Source: Fusarium oxysporum f. sp. lycopersici 4287 (Eukaryota > Ascomycota > Sordariomycetes > Hypocreales > Nectriaceae). Taken from it: 64,000 nucleotides of DNA. Location of the stretch: NCBI RefSeq assembly GCF_000149955.1, contig NC_030992.1, forward strand, positions 2,992,850 through 3,056,849, given 5' to 3'. Both the position numbers and the translations under genes were made by a program. Positions 1 to 11,294 of the stretch are shown here, piece by piece; positions within the stretch are counted from its first letter, which is position 1; the number at the start of each line of letters is the position of its first letter. The notes under the pieces were generated by a model that was given only the letters and a program-made list of their open reading frames with translations, did not search any database and was not told the DNA's origin.

Positions 1-2133
1 TCAACGGCAGTTGGAGCAAGATCCTTAGGGGTGGTGATGCTATCTGGGCAGCCGAATTCAGCTTGGATGGACGATACTTGGCCGTCGCAGGAAAGGATCA
101 GATCGTACGAGTGTTTGCTGTGATATCTACGCCGGAGGAACGCAAAGCACACGAGGAAGAGGAGGCACAAAATGGTACTCATGGCGAGAAGCTTAGTGCT
201 CCTGTCTTCCGCACAAAGCCTGTGCGAGAATTCAAGGAACACAATGGCGAGGTGCTTGCCTTGAGCTGGAGCAAGAACAACTTTTTGCTATCCTCTTCCA
301 TGGACAAGACCGTAAAGTTATGGCATATGAGCAGGAGTGATTGCTTGTGTACTTTTGTGCACAAGGATCTGGTCACGTCGATCGCCTTCCACCCTACAGA
401 CGATCGATTCTTTCTTGCAGGATCACTGGATGCGCAACTACGATTATGGAGCATTCCGGACAAGAGCGTCGCTTTCCAAGCACCTGTGGGTGAATTCATT
501 ACTGCGGTAGCATTTTCCCCCGACGGAAATATTGCTATATGTGGTGTGCTGAGTGGTCTATGTACTTTCTACGCTACCGAGGGCTTGAAGCTCAAGTACC
601 AAATTCACGTCCGCTCATCAAGGGGCAAAAATGCCAAAGGAAGCAAAATCACTGGCATTCGAACTATGACGATACCGTCAGGACCCGAAGCTGGGACGGT
701 CAAGGTCCTGGTTACTTCGAACGACTCTCGAGTTCGAGTGTATAACCTAAACGACAAAGTGATCCAGGTTAAGTACAAGGGACTGGAAAACCAGTCAAGC
801 CAAATTAATGCACGCTTCAGCGACGATGGCAGCTATATTATCTGCGGCAGCGAGGATCGGAAGGCCTACATCTGGAAGCTCGGTGGCCAAGACGAGATCA
901 AGGATAAGCAGCCATACGAAACATTCGATGCTCACCCCGAGGTCGTCACCACGGCTTTGATGGCTCCGTCAAAGAGTCGGCAGCTATTGAGTGCTTCTGG
1001 GGATCCTATCTATGACTTGTGCAACCCGCCACCCGTGATGCTGCGAAGCCTCGAAGAAAGCACGCCAAGCCATTCGGCTTTGTCAGACGAAGACCACGGC
1101 GACTCGCTTCACAGCAACAAAAAGCCCGAAGAAACACCAGCATACATCGAGCGCTCAAGGCATCTGGACGGAAATATCATCATCACCACTGATAGAACTG
1201 GAAAGATCAAGGTTTTCAGACAGGACTGTGCCCATAAGAAGCGCCAGCAAGGACTCTGGGAGTCAGGGTTCTCGATTGGGAAACCGTCTCTCTGGTGTCG
1301 GTAGGAGTGGCAGTGTCATGACGAGAACGAGTGCGAGCAGTCGTGTGCAATCGAGACGTGGATCACTTAACATTCCTGGTCCCAATCCGATCCAACTCCA
1401 GCATGCTTCTGACAGAATTAACAGCTGGCGTCAGGATATCGATGGAGAAAGACCCAGCATGAACAATACGCCAGCTCGAAGCGAGCGATCTATGTCTCCT
1501 ACCAAACCGGGACAGTCACCGATCAACTCAACGGCCAACCTGGCACCAGAATCTCGAAGGAAGCCCTTACCGACGAGTCCAATCAGCCGCCCAACTCCTA
1601 CAAGTCCTACCGGCAGTGGTCTATCTAACCGCACCACAGTCAGAGCTTCACATGACCGGGAGAGAAACGGCATCACAAGCCCACCAACCCCAAGTTTCAG
1701 TCTTATCAGTGCCTCTGATTCTGAGGGTGTTAACGACAAGGAGGGCAGTTTCTGGAATTTGAGCAGATGGAGAAGTTCACGTCAAAGCCTCCGCTACTCG
1801 TCGGCGTTGAACTCACCTACAAATCCCAACGGATCGCCAAACCCCGGTCATAGTCGCTCTGGAAGCCAGTTTCTCAGCGTTAGAGAGAGATCCTCGCCAA
1901 GAATGAGTCTGGGTGTTGACGAGCTGAAGCCACCTCGCCAAGATGTTGCAAACCGGCGCAGATCAGCAGGACCAAGGTTGACATCGAGGCTTTCGGTTCA
2001 AGGTGATCAGAAGAATGGTTTCGAGGATCAAATCGAACCACATGAGGAAATCACACCAAGTAAGAAACGAGTGGATTCTGGCGTCGGCCGCATTAGTGAT
2101 GAGTCGGCGGATTCAGTTGTTCAATCTTACTGA
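1..2133 (+). CDS. WD40-repeat protein, WDR44/Dgr2-like, 3' part
   Basis: The reading frame is open from base 3, so the 5' end lies outside the window. The first ~420 codons are WD40 repeats: repeated GH/D...W blocks such as KLWHM, LRLWSI and AYIWKL, ending in a C-terminal blade with GKIKVFRQDC. That order and ending match the WDR44/yeast Dgr2 (YMR102C) group; WDR44 is a Rab11 effector and the fungal role is poorly defined. After about base 1250 coding continues one frame over as a Ser/Arg/Pro-rich, probably disordered tail of ~280 residues up to a stop at 2131-2133. No intron of normal size explains the shift: one extra base at about 1250-1290, or an unusual short intron, would be needed. The family call is firm for the WD40 part; the C-terminal joint is uncertain. 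Confidence 0.8.
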
Positions 2134-2770
2134 GATACGACATGGGAATGATATATCTCAGCAGCATTTGTTGGAGTTGGCGTTTGTTTTGCTTATAGGG
2201 GCTTGATCGTATACCACTTGGAAAGGCGTCTGATAGGGTGTTTACACATCGAACCCTGTACAATAACTTACTTGACTTTTTCTTGTGTCAAAGAGGATAG
2301 GAATCTTGCAGGGGGAGGTTCGAAAAGGGGGCTCAAGAGAAGATTCCAGAGAAGTAAGAGGAGTCTGACGATGGCATGAGTTCTGGAATCCTTAGCATAG
2401 CGAGATATGAAGTCTCGGATTACACGGCCAACAATGAGCCACAGCGAACATTTACTTGATATCACAGTACGTATATACAATTTACCTCTAGAGGTAACAA
2501 AAAAAAAAAAGAATTACAAATATTTCACAAAGAGACAAGAATTGCGTTGAAGTGATCAGGTGTATTTCTAGCTAAGCAATGCAACCCATCCTCCTCAAAG
2601 CCTTGCGCTTTCGCATAGCCATATGTCGCAATCCTAGCTCATGATGGTTTTCGCCTTGGTGAATGGCGTCCGTGATGTGCGCCTTGTTTATAGGGGGGTA
2701 TCCTTGCGAATCTGCGTTCTTAACGCCATTTGCTCTGTAGTGTTTTTATTTTTCGCCCGAGGCTTTCCAT
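2134..2770. other. Intergenic, two converging 3' ends
   Basis: This lies between the 3' ends of the WD40 gene and the thioredoxin gene. There is an A12 run near 2499 and short open frames without recognisable protein. It presumably holds both 3' UTRs; nothing else was seen. Confidence 0.6.
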
Positions 2771-3175
2771 CTAGAAGTTCTCATCGGTCTTGAGGGTGTT
2801 CTCCTCGGCGGGCTTCTCGGCAGCACCGCCGGTAGCCTTGTCGGCGTAGGTCTTGACAGCGGCAGTCAGCTTGGGGGGGACAGCGCCGAGCAGATCGCTG
2901 GCCTTGTCGCCGTTCTCGAAGAAGAAGAAGGCAGGGATGGAGCGGATGCCGAGCTCAAAGGCGAGATCGGGGACGTCGTCGGTGTCGAACTTGGCGAAGG
3001 CGTACTTGTCGGACTTGTGCTCGGCGGCCTGCTTGTTGAAGATAGGGGAGATGGCCTTGCAGGGACCGCACCATGAGGCGTGGGCTTGGAGAGCGACGTA
3101 GGGAGTAGTCTTGACGAGCTCGTCGAATTGTGCCTTGGACTTGATCTCGACAACAGCGGAGGAGGGGGCAGCCAT
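2771..3175 (-). CDS. Thioredoxin
   Basis: This is a 134-residue thioredoxin, a dithiol-disulfide reductant, probably cytosolic since no targeting peptide is visible. The active site WCGPC is at residues 35-39, preceded by the usual strand, and SIPAFFFF carries the cis-proline that faces the active site. The core ends near residue 112. A C-terminal tail rich in Ala, Glu and Lys (ATGGAAEKPAEENT) makes it longer than the ~105-residue minimal form, as in several fungal thioredoxins. One exon, ATG at 3175. A TATA box lies about 100 bp upstream. The gene diverges from rrb1 across a 1.07-kb region. Confidence 0.95.
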   Translation of the reverse strand: MAAPSSAVVEIKSKAQFDELVKTTPYVALQAHASWCGPCKAISPIFNKQAAEHKSDKYAFAKFDTDDVPDLAFELGIRSIPAFFFFENGDKASDLLGAVPPKLTAAVKTYADKATGGAAEKPAEENTLKTDENF

Positions 3176-4241
3176 TTTGAAAGGTGTGGTGTGGTTTTGG
3201 TGGTATAGGTGTTGGTCTGTAAGTGTGGTTTGTTTGGTGTCGAAGGGTTGAGGGGTTTTGGTGGGGGGATTGTGTTTATATAACTAAGTAAATATGATAT
3301 GGAGGGGTAGAATTCAAAAGGTCAAGATGGATCTACTGTAGCGGAGTGGATACGTTTTTATACTTGGTTATTCAGGCTTCTAGAAGCTCCAGTTTCGCGA
3401 TTGATTACTCTACCTGGTCTACTCAGATACTCAATTATTCAGGAACCCGGGAGTCGGTGGTGGTGAACATGACAGGCACTATGACACAATCGTGAAATTT
3501 CGGAGAGGCTGACGTGGGGTTCCTTGGGCCGAGTGCCGCTGAATGAATGGAATTGACTGCTGACAAAACAGGCCCAACCGAGTTTAATGGCCCAATGGCC
3601 GAGCTATGTCCATGGAACGTATTCCATGCGTAACGGAAGCCATTTGGAATCAAACTACGGTCCGCGAATACGACGGATCTGTATGGGGCGAAGGGAGGCT
3701 TGAATTTATCAGCAATACAGGGTCCAACCAAGGCAAAGCTTTGTTGTAATCAGATTGTCTTACAACTCATGCCTCGGCCTGATTGTTATAAGACATACAA
3801 TCCAAGTCTCACTCAACCTTTTGGCTTTGGCAATCACCGCGATTTCATCATGCTCATGCCGTGCGGCAGTCATGATCAAAGGCCTTAGATCAAAGACAGG
3901 TACATTCTGGTGGAGTTTCCCTCTTTACCTTACTTGTATCATCTCTAGTCATATGATCTATAGAAATACACAAAATAACTTGAGAGGTCCAATACGACTT
4001 ACTCCTCTCGCACTCATACTTTGATTCTTCCCATTGCAATGATCCCTTTCATCCCACAAAAGGCTTTGCGCCGGTAAATTCTCGGAAAGCCCCGCGTCAT
4101 GGCGGGGTTCGGTAGTCTCCAATTTATTTTTTTCCTGCAGTCGATTTGGAGGGGCACCAAAAAGACGGCGATAACTAAAAATTCATTCTTTTTGTGGTTT
4201 CAATTTGTAGATCGAACCAAAGAACACCGCATATTCCAATC
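3176..4241. promoter_or_regulatory. Divergent promoter region, thioredoxin / rrb1
   Basis: Both 5' leaders start here. The thioredoxin side is G/T-rich on the plus strand with a TATA box. The rrb1 side is T-rich just before the ATG (from about 4120). Small open frames in the middle have no recognisable product. Confidence 0.5.
3275..3283 (-). promoter_or_regulatory. TATA box of the thioredoxin gene
   Basis: Read on the minus strand this is TTATATAAA, 100-108 bp upstream of the thioredoxin ATG. Consensus match and spacing support it; there is no transcript evidence. Confidence 0.5.
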
Positions 4242-5756
4242 ATGGCAAAGAGAACTGCTGAGGCCGATCACGGCGATGCCCTCAAGGGCGGCGAACGCCC
4301 TGAGAAGATGGACATTGACGACAACACCAAGGAGATGGGAGAGTTTGAAGATGAGTTCGAGGATGAGTTCGAGAGCGAGGATGAGATTCTTGAGGCTGGC
4401 GTTGATGGACGACCTGATGCTGAGCGCGAGGCTGAAGAGAAGGGTAAGTCATTATCCCTGAACAGCTCAGAATTCAGTCTAATGCTGTGAACAGATGCCA
4501 TGGAAGTCGACCAAGGAACCTTCATCGTCGGACGAAGCAAACTCGAACCCGGCCAGACCCTCGCCCCCGATCTGACAACCTACGAGATGCTGCACAACCT
4601 CAGCACACCCTGGCCATGCCTTTCTTTCGATATCATCCGCGATGACCTTGGCGACAACCGCAAGGCCTACCCTGCTACCATGTACACTGTCTCTGGAACA
4701 CAAGCCGAGACTGGAAAGGCCTCTGACAACCAGATCATGGTTATGAAGTTCAGCGGTCTCAGCAAGATGGACCGTGGTGACGAGGGTTCTGATTCGGAGG
4801 ACGATGATGACGAGGACTCTGACCCTATCCTGGAGAGCAAGTCTATCCCTCTCAACTCTACGACCAACCGTATCCGCGCCCACCAGATTCCTAGCCAAGA
4901 GGCTGGACGACCTGGAACTACCCTCACTGCTACGATGACCGAGTCAAGCAACGTCTTTATCCACGACATTACTCCCCACCTCGCCTCCTTCGACAACCCC
5001 GGAACTACTATCTCCGCTCAGCAGAACAAGCCTATCTCTACTGTCCGCGCCCACAAGACCGAAGGTTACGCCGTTGACTGGTCTCCCACAGTTCCTGGTG
5101 GTAAGCTCCTCACGGGTGACAACGACGGTCTCATTTACGTGACAACACGCACCGATGGAGGCGGCTGGGTCACCGACAACCGACCTTTCCAGGGCCACAC
5201 CAGCAGTGTCGAGGAGCTCCAGTGGTCACCCTCCGAGCAATCTGTCTTTGCCTCTGCTTCAAGCGACGGCACCATTCGCATCTGGGACGTGCGATCCAAG
5301 TCCCGTAAGCCCGCTATCACCATGCAGGTTTCAAATGTCGACGTCAATGTCATGTCTTGGTCGCGCCAGACAACTCATCTGCTCGCCTCCGGAGACGACA
5401 ACGGTGCATGGGGCGTTTGGGATCTCCGACAATGGAAGGCCAGCTCCGACAAGCCCCAGCCCATCGCCAGCTTCAACTTCAACAAGGAGCAGATCACAAG
5501 CATTGAGTGGCATCCCACCGACGACTCCATCGTCGCCGTGGCCGCTGGTGATAACACCGTCACACTGTGGGATCTTGCTGTCGAGCTTGATGACGAGGAG
5601 AGCAAGGACACAGCGGGTGTCAAGGACGTGCCGCCCCAGCTGTTGTTCGTGCACTACCTCAAGGATGTGAAGGAGGTGCACTGGCACCCTCAGATCACGG
5701 GTAGCTTGGTCGCCACAGGAGAGGAGTTCAGCGTCTTCAGGACCATCAGCGTATAA
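4242..5756 (+). CDS. rrb1: Ribosome assembly WD40 protein Rrb1/GRWD1
   Basis: Two exons, 4242-4443 and 4495-5756, with a 51-nt intron (GTAAGT...ACAG), give 487 residues. Rrb1 is the nuclear chaperone that binds ribosomal protein L3 and is needed for 60S assembly. The N-terminus is strongly acidic (runs of D/E at residues ~27-47). Then comes a CAF1C/RbAp48-type entry segment (YEMLHNLSTPWPCLSFDI), a second acidic loop (GSDSEDDDDEDSD), and about five WD40 repeats (AVDWSPT, ELQWSPS, IRIWDVRS, GVWDLRQW, VTLWDLA), ending with the family's GEEFSVFRTISV. Length and acidic inserts fit the family. The ATG is followed by a basic-then-acidic start and the exon joint restores frame. Confidence 0.95.
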
Positions 5757-7292
5757 GGTGTCTATCTGTGGGACGAAATGACTGGGACGGAAAAGTTTAC
5801 AGACAGATTCACAGTGGATCTGTTATTGATTGAACGGCATGGCACGGCGTATAATGAGATCTCCTTTGTCGAATTTGATAGATAAATGACTATGTTTTCC
5901 TTTGGACTTTACTCTGTTTGGTGTTAAGAATCTGTGAAATGTTTCGATGTTTCTCATCCTTGCAAAAGTAAGCTGAGGCTCCAGTGCACGTAAAACAAGC
6001 TAATCTTTAATCTTATATAATCCTGCTCTAAATTCTCATCGGCACTCTTCATGAAACACTTCTTAGTTTTTAAACCAGGTCAAGGATTCAACTGAAGTCC
6101 CAATTAACATTTTACTGTTCTCCATACACACTACCGTAGGATCACGGAGCTGAATAACTAGCAAAACGCCAGTCTATAAACTAAGACTACATCTCTTCCT
6201 CCGTCTACCCTGGAGCCGAAACTACACCATATCGCTAAAACCACAATATACCATGTAATCCCCATCATATCTCAAACACAATGACGACTGCATCTTTTCG
6301 TAGGGCTAGACTATTGATTCTAACGGTCCTCCCGCTAGAGACTTCGACTCGAACCAACGAGTCCCAGCCCAGCGGTAGCGATCCTCCCCCGCGCCTAGAA
6401 ACATGTCAAACCAAGGGAGCCCGCCGTTCCAGAACGGTCTTTTTTTCCTTTTCTTGAGCGAAAGAATGAAATGCCTTACGCCACAAAATGCTTCTATGGA
6501 AAAGGGGGTGGAATGTCACTCAATATGCTTAAAACGGGGTTGAGAGCGAAAATTGGGTTAATCTGACATGGCTCAGCCCTGTTCTGCAGGAGATAGGGGT
6601 GAGATGAGATTTCTGGAAGATGAAGGAGGAGCATGGAGATTAATGCATGACTTTAAGTCGAGATGAAATTATGGATAAGTTTAATTATTGGCAGGTGATT
6701 TGTTAAAGATACTTTCGGTCTTTTACTGTACAAGACATGGCGTCGTTAGTGAAGACTCACACGATGCACTGATGTAACGTTGGGCTTATGTAGCCTCTTG
6801 TGTACGTTACTGTAGTGTAGTGCTGTGCAACATGACATGCCATGCCATGCGAGATCTGTGCCAAGGCCACGCCGTTAAACGTTAACCAGTCTCCCATGTC
6901 AACGGACAGGGCTGAGCCGTGTTCCCTTTATGCTGGACGTCATGAAGGCTCGAGCGTTGTCTGTTGGTTCGTCTTCACTACTAGGTAGCCCTGCGCCATT
7001 GTTGTTGACATTATGTTTGCAATAGCAAAAAGACAGTGTATTGAAGCAGGTCTATAAACGCTTTTAAATGACACCCTAAAACCCCATCGAGATAGCGAGC
7101 TCTTGCCCCCGACGTTATACAAAAAAATGTCTACATTACTTGTGTCGTTCAAATACCGTGGAACGGTACATTATTGTCGTTCAGGTCTAACCAGACTAAA
7201 TGGAAATATTGGCCAAAAATGGCTAATTAGCTAATGAACCTTGCAGAATGGTGACAGCAGCCCTAACAAGCCATCGCCGTGCCATGTCAAAT
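5757..7292. other. 1.5-kb convergent intergenic region
   Basis: It lies between the 3' ends of rrb1 (+) and the GDP-mannose transporter (-). No open frame has a recognisable protein or good splice support. The overlapping CATGACATGCCATGCCATGC run near 6830 is a short local repeat. Long 3' UTRs or a non-coding transcript are possible but not shown. Confidence 0.5.
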
Positions 7293-8660
7293 TTACTTTG
7301 ATGGCTCTCGGCTCTCAGCTGTAGGAAGAGCGTTCTTCTTGGCCTCATTCTCCTTGACCTTGGCCCAAGCATAAACGATACCCGAGACGAAACCGATGAA
7401 GATGGCTGAAACACTTCCAACGGTAACGGGAGCAGCGAAGAAGACGAGACCAGAGACGGCGATGGGCAGCTTGTTGAGAGCACCAACCATGGAGTAGGTG
7501 GTGGAAGAGGTGACTCGGATGCACCAGGCGGAGCAGTAAGAAATGAAGATAGCGGCCAGACCAGAGTAGATGATGCCGACGAAGATACGGTTGCGCGAGT
7601 CCTCGGGGAAGTTCTTGGCGAAGTTGGCGCTGGACCAGTCCTCAGTGACGAGAGAGAAGAAGACAAGGACGGGAATGGTGAGAAGGTTGTTGTAGTACAT
7701 GGCTATCGATTTGTTAGCAGTTGTTCTCTCATGCAGTGTTTTTGAGCGCAACCCTGAGGTTGCGCCCAGAGGATAAACGTACTGTCCCAATCCTTGAAGT
7801 TCATCTTGTGGATAACCTTGCGCATGCCCAAAACATAAGAAGCAGAGCAGAAGACGTTCATCGCCATCCAGAAGTAACCGGCATTCAGAGTCGCAAGCGC
7901 ATCAGCATCACCAGTAGTAGCGCTGTAGTCACCAGAGATAGCGCTCTTGATATCAGCCCAGGCAGCAACCACAGAGCTCAGAACCATGAGACCGAAAGAA
8001 GAGAGGGCGATGGGTGTGACGGAACCACCAAACCAGAGGACCTCACCATAAGCAATGGCGATGATGGTCAAGTTCTTGAAGATGGTGTAGACAGGCACGG
8101 AGAGGTACTGCAGAGCCTTGGTGCTTGTGTAGATCATACCAACAAGGACGAGCGAAATTGGGTACCCTGTTCGGATCGCATTAGCCATTGCCCCTCATTC
8201 GTGAAAAGCAGTTACAACGTACACTTCTTGATGCGGTCCATCTCAAGGGGAGCAAGGGACTTGATCATGCCAAATTGTTTGCATGCTGTGATGGCAACAA
8301 TACAGACAATGGACTACAGAGACACCGAGTTAATTGGCATTCCTTAAACTCAGGGAATAGCGAAAAACACACCTGAACAGCGAGGTAGAAGAAAGTAAGG
8401 TTCCATGATGTACCAGACACAACATACTTGTTGACGACGGTCATGGAAATAGAAGACAGACAGTAAGCAAGAATAGAGAATGGCCCGCTGTTCTCGATCT
8501 TGTTCATGAAGCCTGAAGGCTGCGCGGGGAGGGCATCAGTGCCTGGACCGCGGCCAACAAGGGAGTCGTTCTCCTTGTCACCATCACCAATGTTGTTCTC
8601 GTTGGCAGACTCGGGCATCTTGGCAACGAAGTCGTCGTTCTTCTTGTTCTGGTCAGCCAT
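7293..8660 (-). CDS. gmt1: Golgi GDP-mannose transporter (Vrg4/Gmt)
   Basis: Four exons on the minus strand: 8660-8373, 8313-8223, 8166-7783 and 7702-7293, with introns of 59, 56 and 80 nt, give 390 residues in frame. It exchanges cytosolic GDP-mannose for GMP across the Golgi membrane, feeding mannosylation of N- and O-glycans and glycosphingolipids. The nucleotide-sugar transporter fold of about ten membrane segments is evident. Two substrate motifs of the family are present: YYNN at residues 257-260 (FYNN in yeast) and GALNK at 328-332. A charged cytosolic N-terminus (~50 residues) and a Lys/Glu-rich tail flank the core. It diverges from a pyruvyl transferase-like gene. Confidence 0.95.
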
Positions 8661-9801
8661 GGCTGCGGCGTCGAGTCGGTCGGTCGGTCGGTCGCAAGCG
8701 ATTAAACGGCTTCTAAAAAAAGAGTGGACGAACGGCCGAAATGTCGTTCAACAGTGATTCAATGCGTAGCAGAGAATGACGAATCTCGAAAAGAACACGA
8801 AGCGATACGATACGATATGCGGGACAGGACAAGACAAGACGAGAAAAGCGAAGGGCTCCAGATAAAAAATCGATCCAGTCAATCAACCAAAGGCCACCGT
8901 GGAGATGCCAAGTCAAGTGAGTGGATAGGGATAGGGAGGGATAGGGAATAAGAGAAAAAAGGGTGTATCACTGTAACTTCTGCTGCACGGTACAATTGAG
9001 GGAAGTGAGGAAAAGGGGGCTTGCGTCCGTTCTTGGCCAACTTGGCTACATTCAACTAAGGCGATAAGAATCCCGGTAAGACCTTTTCCACTCTTTTTTT
9101 TCTTGCGCCGCGTAAGAGTCAATAATCGCATCTTCTATCTATCTTCATATACTGTATAAGTGAATAACCCCGCTGTGTGAACCTTACTGGGATACGAAGT
9201 TGATGAGGCCGACTGTCGACGTCAGGAACCCACATCCCGGCCGAGGGTCCCTGGCACTCCAAACTGGCTGCAGACAGAGTCTGCTTGGATATATACATAT
9301 GCCACAGAGGAATAGGGGGCTGCAACGATTATCATCAAAATCAGAGACTCTGCATCCCTGCCGAGACAATCTGTGGATGGGTCATGGGTGCGGTGCAGGC
9401 GCGTGGTCGTGGCGCACTTTGAACGCATCCATCATCGAATCGCCCGAGTGGAGGAACCAGCCGGGACCAAGTTCAAGCCCAGGAGATGGAGGTGGGTGAA
9501 TGTGGATTAGGTATGGATGGGATGGGAGACACTAAGTTAGAGCCTAGAGGTTGGTACCGACTTAGAAGGGCTAGGATGCTATGCTATGGGGATGGGGGGT
9601 CGCATCTTTTCATTCCCAAGTTCAAAAGACGTTTCAATATACTTTCTTTTTCTCTTTCCCTTCCATTGCATTTTCCATCTTGTCTTTTCGCCGCTTTTGC
9701 TTGCTTCGTTAAGCCCAGCCCGTGATAGAAATATCCGGGTGTTCCACTCCTTTTCCACAACCATAACTCTAACCTAAAACATCTACTTCCATGAGTTCAT
9801 C
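8661..9801. promoter_or_regulatory. Divergent promoter, GDP-mannose transporter / pyruvyl transferase
   Basis: This 1.1-kb region is shared by two genes transcribed away from each other. It has a purine-rich stretch with GATACGATACGATA and GACAAGACAAGAC repeats at about 8800-8840. A C/T-rich tract at 9630-9720 precedes the plus-strand ATG, as is common in fungal leaders. No coding segment is supported. Confidence 0.5.
8676..8694. repeat. (TCGG)n microsatellite in a 5' leader
   Basis: Four full TCGG units plus TCG, ending 16 bp upstream of the GDP-mannose transporter start codon. It probably lies in its 5' UTR. Confidence 0.8.
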
Positions 9802-11294
9802 ATGTTGCCTGCGATGAACCGCTTCACACGCATCGCGCTAGCCGTGATGGCTGTGCTCTTTGTCTTCGCTATATTGGTGTCTTACCAGGCGCCCGAGAGC
9901 TTTAAGGATCATTTACCAAGCGCAGACTGGCATTGGCCTTCGAAAGGCGACAATGTCACTATCGACGAGCCCCCAAAGCCTACCGACGCCGCTGGCGCCG
10001 TGGGTGCTGGAGAGGAGGACACAGAGTTGGACAAGGACCCCAACACAGACATCTCCTACGATTTGACTCGAGCTCCTACACCGGGTTGTGAGAACATCGT
10101 CAACGATTTACAGCAACGTCTCATCCATGCCTACCAGAAGAGGTTCGAAGGAATTCGCTATGCCAACATCTGGGGTTATCTCGAGACGGAGAACAAGGGT
10201 GATGCTGCGATTTGGTCCGCACAGCAGATTCTGCTGAGTATCCTTGGAATCGAGACTATGGAAGCCTGCCGGTAAGGATCTCGCCTGTACCACGTTGGAC
10301 AGCATCAATACTAATGTAATGTGTTACAGCTTCATGTACAAGGACTGCGACATTGCAAAGTTCCGCAGAAAGTTGGAGGAGCACCGCCCACACTCTGGTA
10401 TCATCATGGCTGGTGGTGGCAACTTCAACGATTACTACTGGGAGGACCAACCTTCGCGCATGAACATGATTGAGAACTTCCTCAATGTCTCCATCCGAGC
10501 TTTCCCCCAGAGTATCTACATGACCAACCCCGAGAGGATTGACAAGACCAGAAAGGCTTTCACCAAGCACCACGATTTGCAGTTGGCTGCTCGTGACAAG
10601 CCCAGCTACGACTGGCTCATGGACAACTTTGGACAGACTGAGGGTATTCAGAGTGATCTTGTTCCTGATATTGCTTTCATGTGGGGCAACCGATCTGACT
10701 TTCGACACAATACAAAGAAGACGTTAGTATTGCCAGCCTAACCGTTGAACTAAAGCTAACTTTATACCTAGCCACGATATTCTGATTCTCGCCCGAAAGG
10801 ATGCCGAGATTTCTGACGGTGACTCTGCTGGCATTGAGTTTGGCGAGGGCAAGGTCGACCTAGGTGGCAGCATCGGCAACGTAACATACAACAAGGTCGA
10901 CTGGAAGTTCACCAAGACCCCTTCGATCGACGATGACGCCGAACGCGAGGAGGGTAAGAACCAGCGAGCGTGGGCCAAGTCGATGGCAGGCTTTGAGCTC
11001 TTGGGCTCTGCTCACTTCGTCATCACCGACCGTCTCCACGGTCACATTCTATCGACAGTTATCGGCGTACCACACGTGCTGATGGATAGCAAGTTGGGTA
11101 AGAACCTCAACTTCCACAACACATGGACGCGCGATTGCGGCTGCACCAAGATTACAAAGAGCATCGACTCTGCGTTTGATGTGGCGCGCATGTACTTTGA
11201 GCAGGAGGTCAAGGATGGCCTCAGGGCTGTTGACCCGCCCAAGCCCAAGTCTGTACCTACACCTACTCCCCAGGCTGAGGCTGGCTCATCATGA
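9802..11294 (+). CDS. Polysaccharide pyruvyl transferase-family protein, type II membrane
   Basis: Three exons, 9802-10271, 10330-10722 and 10772-11294, give 461 residues. A hydrophobic anchor at about residues 10-27 and an acidic stem suggest a Golgi type II protein. The family's conserved blocks are present in order: ENKGDAAI, AGGGNFND and ITDRLHGHILS. The family includes S. pombe Pvg1, which adds pyruvate ketals to galactose on cell-surface N-glycans, and bacterial exopolysaccharide enzymes; the substrate here is unknown. Two in-frame ATGs, at 9802 and 9814, are equally usable. The C-terminus is Pro/Thr-rich. It sits back-to-back with the GDP-mannose transporter, which fits a surface-glycan role (inference). 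Confidence 0.85.
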
